Assembly: GCF_014836425.1 (NCBI RefSeq) | Contig: NZ_JACSQW010000018.1 | Location: 1 to 39,396 of the forward strand | Length of the DNA: 39,396 nucleotides | Source: Limosilactobacillus avistercoris | GTDB lineage: Bacteria > Bacillota > Bacilli > Lactobacillales > Lactobacillaceae | Reading direction: 5' to 3' | Part shown: positions 32,541 to 39,396 of the stretch, piece after piece | How the letters are laid out: the number at the start of each line of letters is the position of its first letter | Numbering within the stretch: position 1 is the stretch's first letter | The notes under the pieces: generated by a model | What the model saw: the letters and a program-made list of their open reading frames with translations, nothing else | Database searches by the model: none | Told to the model about the DNA's origin: nothing | Translations under genes and position numbers: made by a program

Positions 32541-34961
32541 CTACTTAGCAACAATATTAACAATCTTGTTTGGCACAACAATAACCTTCTTAATGTCTTT
32601 GCCATCAGTAAACTTTTGCACGTGTTCATCAGCAAGTGCTAGTTTCTGGGCTTCTTCACGGTCAATGTCTTTTGCCATCTTGATCTTTGAACGAAGCTTT
32701 CCGTTAACTTGGATGATCATTTCAACTTCGTCTTCTTCTAATGCCTTTGGATCATAGGTTGGCCATGGTTGATAAGCGATTGTATCACTAACGTTAAAGT
32801 GACTCCATAATTCTTCGGCAACGTGAGGAATTACTGGTGAAATCATCTTAACGAAGCCTTCCATGTATTCGACTGGAAGATCATCAGCCTTGAATGCTTC
32901 ATTAACAAAGACCATTAATTGAGAGATGGCAGTGTTAAAGTGCATCCGTTCGTAATCTTCTGTAACTTTCTTTACGGTTTGGTTGTAAACCTTAGTTAAC
33001 TTACCGTCATTGAAAGTTGAAACCCGATCACGGAGGTGGTTATTTTCATCCATCAATAACCGCCATACACGTTGAATCCACTTATATGAACCATGAAGGC
33101 CTTCTTCATCCCATGGAACAGATTCAGTTAATGGACCCATGAACATTTCGTAAAGGCGAAGGGTATCAGCACCATACTTTTCAACGATGTCATCTGGGTT
33201 AACAACGTTTCCTTTAGACTTAGACATCTTTTCATGGTTAGCACCAAGAATCATTCCTTGGTTAACCAACTTCATAAATGGTTCCTTAGTTGGAACAAGT
33301 CCCAAGTCGTATAAGACCTTGTGCCAGAATCGGGCATAAAGAAGGTGGAGAACTGCGTGTTCAGCCCCACCAACATATAGATCTACTGGTGACCAGTAAT
33401 CAAGGGCTTCCTTTGATGCAAACTCCTTACTGTTATGTGGATCAGTATAACGGAGCCAGTACCAAGATGAACCAGCCCATTGAGGCATTGTGTTAGTTTC
33501 ACGGAGACCGTGCCGACCTTGATCGTCATAAACATTAACCCAATCTTCAACGTTAGCCAACGGACTTTCACCGGTACCTGATGGTTCAATATTATCGGTA
33601 TCTGGCAATTTCAGTGGTAATTCATCTTCTGGTACCAAGGTTGTCCGCCCATCGTCCCAGTGAATTACCGGAATCGGTTCACCCCAGTAACGTTGCCGAC
33701 TAAAGATCCAGTCACGAAGACGGTAATTAACTTTCTTATGGCCAGCATTATGTTCGTCAAGCCATTCAATCATCATCTTCTTGGCATCCGCAATGTTTAA
33801 CCCATCCAAGAAGCCAGAATTAATGTGTTTACCATCACCATCAAAAGCACCTTCTGAAAGATCAGCCCCTTCAATGATTGGTTTAATTGGCAAATCAAAC
33901 TTCTTGGCAAAATCGTAGTCACGTTGATCGCCAGATGGAACTGCCATTACAGCACCAGTACCGTAAGAAGCTAAAACATAGTCACTGATCCAAATTGGTA
34001 ATTTTTCACCATTAACTGGATTAATAACGTATGAACCAGTAAATACCCCAGTCTTATCCTTATTCAAATCAGTCCGTTCAAGATCAGAACGACGGGAAGC
34101 TTCTTCTTGATACTTCTTAACTGCTTCCTTATTTTCTGGAGTAGTTAATTGATCAACTAATTCTTGTTCAGGGGCAAGTACAACATAGGAAGCTCCAAAT
34201 AAGGTATCTGCACGAGTAGTAAAGACTTCAATCTTAGTATCTTCATCACCAGCAACTGGGAAGTAAACAGAAGCACCTTCTGAACGACCAATCCAGTTGC
34301 GTTGCATTTCCTTAACACTCTCTGGCCAATCAACCAAATCAAGATCATCAATCAAGCGGTCAGCATAGGCAGTAATCCTCAAAACCCATTGCTTCATTGG
34401 CTTTCGGTAAACTGGGTAACCACCACGCTTGGTCTTTCCATCTTCAACTTCTTCGTTGGCAACAACGGTTCCCCCCATAAAGTCTGGTGCCCAGTTAACC
34501 ATGATCTCACTTTCGTAAGCCAAACCCTTCTTATAGAGTTGTTCGAAAATCCATTGAGTCCACTTGTAGTATTCAGGATCCGTTGTGTTAACTTCCCGGT
34601 CCCAGTCATATGAGAATCCGAGTGATTGAATTTGGTTACGGAAATGATCAATATTCTTATTAGTAAAACTCTTTGGGTTATGGCCAGTCTTCAATGCATA
34701 TTGTTCTGCTGGTAAACCAAAGGCATCCCAACCCATTGGGTGTAAAACATTGTATCCTTGCATCCGCTTCATCCGTGACATTACATCAGTAGCGGTATAA
34801 CCTTCTGGGTGACCAACGTGGAGTCCCTGACCTGATGGGTAAGGGAACATATCTAAGGCATAGTACTTCTTTTGATCTTTGTTCAAATTAGCCTTAAATG
34901 TTTCATTCTTTTTCCAGAAACGTTGCCACTTATTTTCAATGGCAGTATGATCGTAAGCCAT
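32541..34961 (-). CDS. leuS: Leucine--tRNA ligase LeuS
   Basis: This is a class I synthetase of 806 residues. HIGH appears as HVGH in [16 protein letters not shown], followed by the CP1 editing domain ([18 protein letters not shown]), the zinc/WIIxxW region with [15 protein letters not shown], and KMSKSKGN in the C-terminal half. Then come the anticodon-binding and C-terminal domains. The ATG at 34961 has AAAGGAGAGAAAGAT upstream. The frame stays open for 38 more codons upstream, but this runs into the T-box terminator and is not coding. Expression should respond to uncharged tRNA-Leu. Confidence 0.97.
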   Translation of the reverse strand: MAYDHTAIENKWQRFWKKNETFKANLNKDQKKYYALDMFPYPSGQGLHVGHPEGYTATDVMSRMKRMQGYNVLHPMGWDAFGLPAEQYALKTGHNPKSFTNKNIDHFRNQIQSLGFSYDWDREVNTTDPEYYKWTQWIFEQLYKKGLAYESEIMVNWAPDFMGGTVVANEEVEDGKTKRGGYPVYRKPMKQWVLRITAYADRLIDDLDLVDWPESVKEMQRNWIGRSEGASVYFPVAGDEDTKIEVFTTRADTLFGASYVVLAPEQELVDQLTTPENKEAVKKYQEEASRRSDLERTDLNKDKTGVFTGSYVINPVNGEKLPIWISDYVLASYGTGAVMAVPSGDQRDYDFAKKFDLPIKPIIEGADLSEGAFDGDGKHINSGFLDGLNIADAKKMMIEWLDEHNAGHKKVNYRLRDWIFSRQRYWGEPIPVIHWDDGRTTLVPEDELPLKLPDTDNIEPSGTGESPLANVEDWVNVYDDQGRHGLRETNTMPQWAGSSWYWLRYTDPHNSKEFASKEALDYWSPVDLYVGGAEHAVLHLLYARFWHKVLYDLGLVPTKEPFMKLVNQGMILGANHEKMSKSKGNVVNPDDIVEKYGADTLRLYEMFMGPLTESVPWDEEGLHGSYKWIQRVWRLLMDENNHLRDRVSTFNDGKLTKVYNQTVKKVTEDYERMHFNTAISQLMVFVNEAFKADDLPVEYMEGFVKMISPVIPHVAEELWSHFNVSDTIAYQPWPTYDPKALEEDEVEMIIQVNGKLRSKIKMAKDIDREEAQKLALADEHVQKFTDGKDIKKVIVVPNKIVNIVAK

Positions 34962-35008
34962 ATCTTTCTCTCCTTTATTTAATAAACAATTTTCCTGTTT
35001 GATCGTAT

Positions 35009-35243
35009 TAAAAAAGTCCCGTAGAAAATTTATTCTACGAGACGAAATAATTCCGCGGTACCACCCGAATTCCATGAATTAATCATGACACTTCACGCCA
35101 TAACGCGGCAAACGTTACTACCTACTCCAATTTCAGCAGTAATTTTCTTGGACGAGTTCATTGCTAATAATTCCCGTGTTCACAGCACCACACGATCTCT
35201 GAAGAATTAAGTAACAACTACTATTTCCAATTCGATCAAATAT
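35009..35243 (-). promoter_or_regulatory. T-box riboswitch controlling leuS
   Basis: The T-box GGGTGGTACCGCGG is at 35053-35066 on the minus strand. The terminator (GTCTCGTAGAA / TTCTACGGGAC, TTTTTTT) spans 35009-35043. Stem I contains AGTAG on its 5' side and GAACTC on its 3' side, giving a CTC leucine specifier at 35154-35156. A long stem II region is present, unlike the compact argS leader. Confidence 0.92.
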
Positions 35244-35251
35244 TTAATGAT

Positions 35252-35280
35252 ATTCTAACAATCAATATTCTTAAATGCAA
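35252..35280 (-). promoter_or_regulatory. Promoter of leuS
   Basis: TTGCAT and TAGAAT are spaced 17 bp on the minus strand with TGT before the -10 (extended). It begins only 9 nt after the metK stop codon. Confidence 0.65.
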
Positions 35281-35288
35281 GCACTAGC

Positions 35289-36476
35289 TTAGCCGAGAAT
35301 CTTCTTTAATTCATCAACCTTATCTAGTTGTTCCCATGGTAGTTCAACATCCGTCCGACCAAAGTGACCGTAAGCAGCAGTTGGTTCATAAATTGGCCGC
35401 TTCAAGTCAAGCATCTTAATAATCCCTGCAGGACGAAGATCAAAGACTTTACGTACTGCGGCAATTAATTCTGCTTCACGCCGCGTACCAGTGCCATAAG
35501 TATCAATTGAAATTGATACTGGTTCTGCAACACCAATAGCATAAGCAACTTGGATTTCAAGCTTCTTTGCATAGCCAGCAGCAACCAGGTTCTTAGCAAT
35601 ATACCGGGCAGCATAACTAGCTGAACGGTCAACCTTGGTAGCATCCTTACCAGAGAAGGCCCCACCACCATGGTGAGCAGCACCACCATAAGTATCAACA
35701 ATAATCTTACGACCAGTTAGACCGGCATCCCCTTGAGGGCCACCGATAACAAAACGACCGGTTGGGTTAATGAAGTACTTAGTTTGATCATCAAGGTATT
35801 CAGCAGGAATCACAGCTTTAATAACTTGTTCCATAACATCCTTCTTGATTTGATCAAGTGAAACTTCTGGATCATGTTGAGTACTCAAAACAACAGTGTC
35901 AACACGTAAAGGCTTATCATTTTCGTCGTATTCAACGGTAACTTCAGCCTTTGCATCTGGACGTAAGTAAGGAATTACTTTATCCTTCCGTAACTTAGCA
36001 ATCCGTTGCATTAACTTATGACTAAGCATCAATGTCAATGGCATGTACTCTGGTGTTTCATCAGTAGCATACCCAAACATTAACCCTTGATCACCAGCAC
36101 CAATTTGATCAAGCGGATCGGCATCCCCTTCGCGGGTCTCAAGGGAGTCATCTACCCCTTGAGCAATATCAGGTGATTGTTCATCGATTGCCGTAATCAC
36201 AGCACAGTTATCAGCATCAAAGCCATACTTACCGTCAGTATAACCAATGCGCCGAATAGTATCACGAACAACCTTTTGAATGTTGACGTAAGCCTTGGTT
36301 GACACTTCACCAAAGACTAGGACAAGGCCAGTCGTGACAGAAGTTTCAACAGCGACCCGTGAATCCGGATCTTGTTCAAGCATTGCGTCTAAAATTGCAT
36401 CACTGATTTGATCAGCAATCTTGTCAGGATGTCCTTCAGAAACAGATTCTGAAGTAAATAAATGTTTTTCTACCAT
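35289..36476 (-). CDS. metK: S-adenosylmethionine synthetase MetK
   Basis: MetK makes SAM from methionine and ATP. The 395-residue protein has [17 protein letters not shown] at the N-terminus, [12 protein letters not shown], and the phosphate-binding GGGAFSGKD, all intact. The ATG at 36476 follows GGGGGAATTAATACAC, and this ribosome site is part of the SAM-III riboswitch, which settles the start. An in-frame start at 36500 would lie inside the riboswitch. No terminator is seen before the leuS promoter, so some readthrough into the leuS leader is possible. Confidence 0.97.
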   Translation of the reverse strand: MVEKHLFTSESVSEGHPDKIADQISDAILDAMLEQDPDSRVAVETSVTTGLVLVFGEVSTKAYVNIQKVVRDTIRRIGYTDGKYGFDADNCAVITAIDEQSPDIAQGVDDSLETREGDADPLDQIGAGDQGLMFGYATDETPEYMPLTLMLSHKLMQRIAKLRKDKVIPYLRPDAKAEVTVEYDENDKPLRVDTVVLSTQHDPEVSLDQIKKDVMEQVIKAVIPAEYLDDQTKYFINPTGRFVIGGPQGDAGLTGRKIIVDTYGGAAHHGGGAFSGKDATKVDRSASYAARYIAKNLVAAGYAKKLEIQVAYAIGVAEPVSISIDTYGTGTRREAELIAAVRKVFDLRPAGIIKMLDLKRPIYEPTAAYGHFGRTDVELPWEQLDKVDELKKILG

Positions 36477-36483
36477 GTGTATT

Positions 36484-36566
36484 AATTCCCCCATATGCAA
36501 ATTGCAATTGAAACATTTAGTGGTTACAAGGCATCTTCACAACAATTGTGAATCCTATCGGGAATT
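36484..36566 (-). promoter_or_regulatory. SAM-III (SMK box) riboswitch of metK
   Basis: The leader contains the SMK core: AATTCCCGATAGGAT, a variable hairpin TTCACAA/TTGTGAA, and GATGCCTTGTAACC. The metK Shine-Dalgarno GGGGGAATT follows and can pair with AATTCCC at 36560-36566. SAM binding should sequester the ribosome site and stop metK translation. A 29-nt linker separates GTAACC from the SD. Confidence 0.93.
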
Positions 36567-36584
36567 TGCTTTATAACGAGAACC

Positions 36585-36614
36585 ATCTTAGCATAATTCA
36601 CTCGTTAGATTCAA
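36585..36614 (-). promoter_or_regulatory. Promoter of metK
   Basis: TTGAAT and TAAGAT are spaced 18 bp on the minus strand with TGC before the -10. A dyad AACGAG/CTCGTT surrounds the -10 region (about 36576-36607). Confidence 0.55.
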
Positions 36615-36625
36615 ACATAAATTCT

Positions 36626-37162
36626 TTACTCTTCACGAGCATTAACCATTCCAACTGCCGTCATAAACGAATAGGCTGTCGTCGGTCCAATAAATTGAAA
36701 ACCATCCTTTTTCATTTTCTGGGCCATTTTCTTTGATTCCGCTGTTTGTGCAGGAACTCGTTGACCGTTTAGGTGTAAACGTTGCGGCTTAAAATTAACA
36801 AATGACCATACATAGTTATTAAACGTTTCACCGTTTGCCAATAGCTCTTGAATTATTTTTGCGTTGTTAATCGTCGCCATAATCTTTCGCCGGTTTCGAA
36901 TAATTATTGCATCATTCATTAAGCGTTCAAAATCATCATGACCAAATTTAGCAACCTTTGCTGCATCAAAATGAGCAAATGCAATATCAAATGCTTTTTC
37001 TCGTTTCCAAATTGTCGACCATGACAACCCAGATTGAAAGAGTTCTAGTGTCAACATTTTAAATAGTTCGCGATTATCATGTTCGGGAAGTCCCCATTTT
37101 GTATCATAATAATCACGCATTAATTCAGACGTTTCAGCCCATAAGGGACGTTTCACAGTCAT
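36626..37162 (-). CDS. DNA-3-methyladenine glycosylase I (Tag family), zinc ligands missing
   Basis: The 178-residue protein follows E. coli Tag over its length: YYDTKWGLPEHDNRELF, LELFQSGLSWSTI (containing the conserved Glu and Trp of the base pocket), IIRNRRKI, YVWSFVN and AYSFMTAVGMVN. Tag removes 3-methyladenine from DNA. The zinc-binding residues of E. coli Tag (Cys4, His17, His175, Cys179) are all replaced, and the C-terminus is about ten residues shorter. It is likely still a glycosylase, as the pocket is kept, but this is inference. GGGGTGATTAA precedes the ATG. Confidence 0.85.
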   Translation of the reverse strand: MTVKRPLWAETSELMRDYYDTKWGLPEHDNRELFKMLTLELFQSGLSWSTIWKREKAFDIAFAHFDAAKVAKFGHDDFERLMNDAIIIRNRRKIMATINNAKIIQELLANGETFNNYVWSFVNFKPQRLHLNGQRVPAQTAESKKMAQKMKKDGFQFIGPTTAYSFMTAVGMVNAREE

Positions 37163-37205
37163 TTAATCACCCCATTAAGTTTCCTATATATACAGGACGA
37201 GATAA

Positions 37206-38645
37206 TTAGGCTTTTGCATCTTTTTTAGCGGTATTTTTCAAGGCTAAGGCCATAAACAAACCAACTATTTCAACAAAAAGCATTGTCAAAAACACGTAAT
37301 GGTAACCATTTAGAGCAGCACTTAGGCTCCCCATCCCCCGGCTAAGGTTATGACTTGTTACCGTCGTTAAAATAATCGTTGAAACAGCAACCCCAGTAGA
37401 ACCAAGGACCTGACGAACCGTAGTAATAACAGCAGTCCCATGAGGAACAAGTTCATTTGGTAATGAATTAGCCCCTAAAGTAACAGCAGGCATCATAACA
37501 AAGGCATTCCCACCTTCAATTACCATGGCACAAAGAATCATGATCCATAAACTCATTCGGTTAATTAAGAATAAGCCAGCGAACCAACCAGCAACAATCA
37601 TTACCATCCCTACTAGCATTGTTGGCTTAAAGCCAATCTTATCGGCTAATTTCCCTGTCAACGGGTTAAGGATACTTAATAATGCTGCTCCAGGGACTAG
37701 TGACATTCCGGAAACAAATGGGCTAACTTTAAGAACCCCTTGATAGTAAAGCGGGAAAATAATTGTTGTCACGATCAGGGCAATGTAAGAAATTGAAGTT
37801 AGCAAAATCGCTAAATCGTAGTTAAAGGTCTTCATTACCCGGAGCTCTAACAATGGTTCCTTAAGGTGCAACTGACGAACGCAGAACCAAATAATTGCCA
37901 AAATACTGATAATTAAGATAATTCCACTAATTCTCCAGTTAGCTTTTGCCTTTCCAAATTGGTCAATAACATACATAATCCCAATTAACCCAATTGATAG
38001 GAAAACAGAAAGCCAATCAAGGCTACTTTCGTGTCGTTGCATAACATCGCGAATAAGGCCAGAACCAGCCATGATAATAATCACGGTGATGATAATCATA
38101 AAGAAGATAAATAAACTCTTCCAAGTAAAGAATTTAAGGATAATTCCGGAAACAATTGGACCACAAGCCAGTGCTGAGCCCATTACCAAGCCAGCGATCC
38201 CCATCGTGGTTCCCCGTGCATTACGCGGCGTTATTTCCAGCAATACTGATTGATATGACGGGAAGAGCACTCCTACCGCGAAGGCTTCCATCGCCCGACC
38301 AATCATCATAAACCAGAATCCAGAAACTCCCCAATTAGCTGGAGTTAAAATAATCATCAATGAACCAATGTCAAACAAGGCTAACGCACCAATAAACATG
38401 GTCTTAAAATTAAGATTATTCAACATCCACGGACTAATTGGCATACTAACGCACATCACGAGCATGAAACCAGTAGTTAACCACTGAACCGTTGATGCTG
38501 AGATCCCGAACGCCCTCATTAACGTTGGATAAGCTGTTGACAATGAAGATTGACTAATCGACATTGTAAACGTCCCAATTAATAGTGTAAAAATAAACCA
38601 GAACCGACTATATGGTCGGCCATTTTGATCAATTGACTTTCTCAT
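37206..38645 (-). CDS. MFS multidrug exporter (DHA2/EmrB-QacA family)
   Basis: The 479-residue transporter has about fourteen membrane segments. Segment 1 carries the family-typical SISQSSLSTAYPTLMRAFG, the loop 2-3 region is IGRAMEAFAVG, and antiporter motif C is in VMGSALACGPIVSG. It is a proton-driven drug or metabolite exporter; the substrate is unknown. The ATG at 38645 follows AAGGGGATTTG; the longer reading from 38681 crosses that site. The gene is divergent from a PerR-type regulator and their promoters overlap, suggesting co-regulation. Confidence 0.88.
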   Translation of the reverse strand: MRKSIDQNGRPYSRFWFIFTLLIGTFTMSISQSSLSTAYPTLMRAFGISASTVQWLTTGFMLVMCVSMPISPWMLNNLNFKTMFIGALALFDIGSLMIILTPANWGVSGFWFMMIGRAMEAFAVGVLFPSYQSVLLEITPRNARGTTMGIAGLVMGSALACGPIVSGIILKFFTWKSLFIFFMIIITVIIIMAGSGLIRDVMQRHESSLDWLSVFLSIGLIGIMYVIDQFGKAKANWRISGIILIISILAIIWFCVRQLHLKEPLLELRVMKTFNYDLAILLTSISYIALIVTTIIFPLYYQGVLKVSPFVSGMSLVPGAALLSILNPLTGKLADKIGFKPTMLVGMVMIVAGWFAGLFLINRMSLWIMILCAMVIEGGNAFVMMPAVTLGANSLPNELVPHGTAVITTVRQVLGSTGVAVSTIILTTVTSHNLSRGMGSLSAALNGYHYVFLTMLFVEIVGLFMALALKNTAKKDAKA

Positions 38646-38686
38646 CAAATCCCCTTCTTTAGAATTATTATCAATAATCAAAGACC

Positions 38687-38715
38687 ATTATAAAGTTTGA
38701 ATTCACAATTGTAAA
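38687..38715 (-). promoter_or_regulatory. Promoter of the MFS exporter
   Basis: TTTACA and a perfect TATAAT are spaced 17 bp on the minus strand. Its -35 lies between the -35 and -10 of the divergent perR-like promoter, so RNA polymerase can occupy only one at a time. Confidence 0.72.
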
Positions 38716-38724
38716 TGTTATACT
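38697..38724 (+). promoter_or_regulatory. Promoter of the PerR-like gene
   Basis: TTGAAT and TATACT are spaced 16 bp with TGT just before the -10 (extended -10). It overlaps the divergent exporter promoter. Confidence 0.65.
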
Positions 38725-38732
38725 TAATGTAA
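38718..38732 (+). promoter_or_regulatory. PerR-box-like operator
   Basis: TTATACTTAATGTAA matches the PerR box TTATAATNATTATAA at 11 of 14 defined positions. It covers the -10 of the regulator gene, consistent with autorepression. Confidence 0.55.
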
Positions 38733-38764
38733 ATTAAATCTTCTAAACTAGTGAGGTGAGTAAT

Positions 38765-39220
38765 TTGGCTGAAGCAGAATTTGATCGTGCAATTGAGCAA
38801 TTAAGAGAAAATCACGTAAGGGTTACTCCCCAACGAAAAACGATTCTAAACTATTTAATAACACATCATACCCACCCAAGTGTGGAAATGATCTACGAGG
38901 ATCTCAAAGATAGTGTTGACAATATCAGTATGGCAACCGTTTATAACACGTTAAAATTATTTGTCGACTATAACTTAGTAATCGAACTAAAGAATGGCGA
39001 TGGCAGCACCCATTATGACTATTTTGGTCATCCTCACTACCACGTTATCTGTGATAATTGTGGTCAGATTACCGACGTTTTTGATCCTCACTTTACCGAG
39101 ATTAGTAAGGAATTAGCACTCATGACAAGCGATAAAACTGGTTACCTTGTTACTGGTAATAATATCGAGGTCCATGGAATCTGCCCCAATTGTCAAAGAA
39201 AACTGCATTTAAATCGCTAA
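38765..39220 (+). CDS. Fur-family peroxide-type regulator (PerR-like)
   Basis: This is a 151-residue winged-helix metalloregulator. The DNA-binding part has VRVTPQRKTILNYL, THPSVEMIYEDL and SMATVYNTLK. Regulatory-site residues match PerR: a His in THPS, NGDGSTHYDYF, HYHVICDNCG and an Asp in QITDVF, the Asp that distinguishes PerR from Fur. The two zinc CxxC pairs (CDNC, CPNC) are present. PerR senses peroxide by histidine oxidation and represses stress genes. The start is TTG, five bases after GAGGTGA; a GTG at 38756 lies within that site. A PerR-box-like operator overlaps its promoter. Confidence 0.87.
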   Translation: MAEAEFDRAIEQLRENHVRVTPQRKTILNYLITHHTHPSVEMIYEDLKDSVDNISMATVYNTLKLFVDYNLVIELKNGDGSTHYDYFGHPHYHVICDNCGQITDVFDPHFTEISKELALMTSDKTGYLVTGNNIEVHGICPNCQRKLHLNR

Positions 39221-39260
39221 ACAATTAATAGTATGACGATTTTATCTAATCAAAATTAAA

Positions 39261-39308
39261 AGTGTCTCCCAATTAGAAACCACTTCAGGCTTCTGATTGA
39301 GAGACACT
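39261..39308 (+). terminator. Bidirectional terminator after the PerR-like gene
   Basis: An 18-bp stem (AGTGTCTCCCAATTAGAA / TTCTGATTGAGAGACACT) with two mismatches and a 12-nt loop is flanked by AAAA and CTTTTTATTT. It also closes the minus-strand frame entering from the right. Confidence 0.85.
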
Positions 39309-39323
39309 CTTTTTATTTCGGCT

Positions 39324-39396
39324 CTACGTCAAGTAGTGTTGATCAGGAAATTTCTGCTCTACATTGTAAAATTGGTCTAAAGGAATCATCTGCGAG
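39324..39396 (-). CDS. C-terminal end of a gene entering from the right edge
   Basis: One minus-strand frame reads from the window edge to a TAG at 39324, ending ...MIPLDQFYNVEQKF and PDQHYLT, with a terminator 16 nt downstream. Only 23 residues are visible, so identity is unknown. The other two frames stop sooner. The position before a bidirectional terminator supports it as the true end of a gene. Confidence 0.45.
   Translation of the reverse strand, partial: SQMIPLDQFYNVEQKFPDQHYLT

Noticed and set aside
34302-34613. Plus-strand frame of 103 codons inside leuS
   Set aside because: It is opposite to conserved LeuS coding sequence and lacks a start context.
34962-35075. N-terminal extension of LeuS by 38 codons
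   Set aside because: It reads through the T-box terminator and the AAAGGAG ribosome site. LeuS proteins start at [12 protein letters not shown].
1-39396. CRISPR array, prophage, IS element or integrative element
   Set aside because: No regularly spaced repeats, transposase or integrase frames, or flanking direct repeats were found. The region reads as conserved chromosomal core.

Overview
The window looks like a chromosomal core segment of a low-GC lactic acid bacterium, most likely a Limosilactobacillus of the L. reuteri type. The reasons are AT-rich third positions, a Lactobacillales-type SAM-III (SMK) riboswitch on metK, PepV, a heterofermenter-style core gene set, tRNAs without encoded CCA, and strong AGGAGG-type ribosome binding sites. 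The genus is an inference. No phage, IS element, CRISPR array or plasmid function is visible. Most genes lie on the minus strand in short operons closed by strong hairpin terminators.

Layout. 1-3.4 kb: a Bax-inhibitor-1 membrane protein, murC, ytpR and a thioredoxin. 3.4-7.6 kb: a small membrane-anchored protein, then the minus operon ecsA-ecsB-trmB-(HesB-like), divergent from hit. 7.7-12.9 kb: prsA and the SbcCD-like pair yhaN/yhaO with a YheA/YlbF-family gene. 12.9-17.2 kb: a class A penicillin-binding protein and argS under a T-box. 17.3-19.2 kb: a pdxK/thiD-like kinase translationally coupled to an unusual LDH/MDH-family dehydrogenase. 19.2-21.6 kb: tRNA-Gly(CCC), tRNA-Leu(CAG), a DUF2187 protein, and an ASCH protein paired with a diverged RdgB. 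21.6-23.6 kb: an apparently uncatalogued structured RNA of about 330 nt with its own promoter and terminator, followed by a CPBP protease, a tiny membrane protein and an unknown gene.

23.8-32.4 kb: a deoxynucleoside kinase, a glucosaminidase, an L,D-transpeptidase, a universal stress protein, pepV, NAD(P)H-hydrate dehydratase, a MurJ/YtgP-type flippase and an orphan HicB-like protein. 32.5-36.6 kb: leuS under a T-box and metK under a SAM-III riboswitch. 36.6-39.4 kb: a Tag glycosylase lacking its zinc ligands, an MFS exporter divergent from a PerR-type regulator with a PerR-box-like operator, and the tail of one more gene at the right edge.

Themes. Envelope building and maintenance recurs (murC, PBP, MurJ, glucosaminidase, L,D-transpeptidase, PrsA, Ecs). 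So does cis-RNA control of amino-acid and SAM economy (two T-boxes and one SMK box). The best candidates for something new are the 21.65-21.99 kb RNA, the three 11-residue repeats before the membrane anchor of the PBP, the dehydrogenase with an altered cofactor and substrate signature, the ASCH/RdgB-like pair, and the zinc-less Tag. All calls come from reading the sequence; no database search was run.
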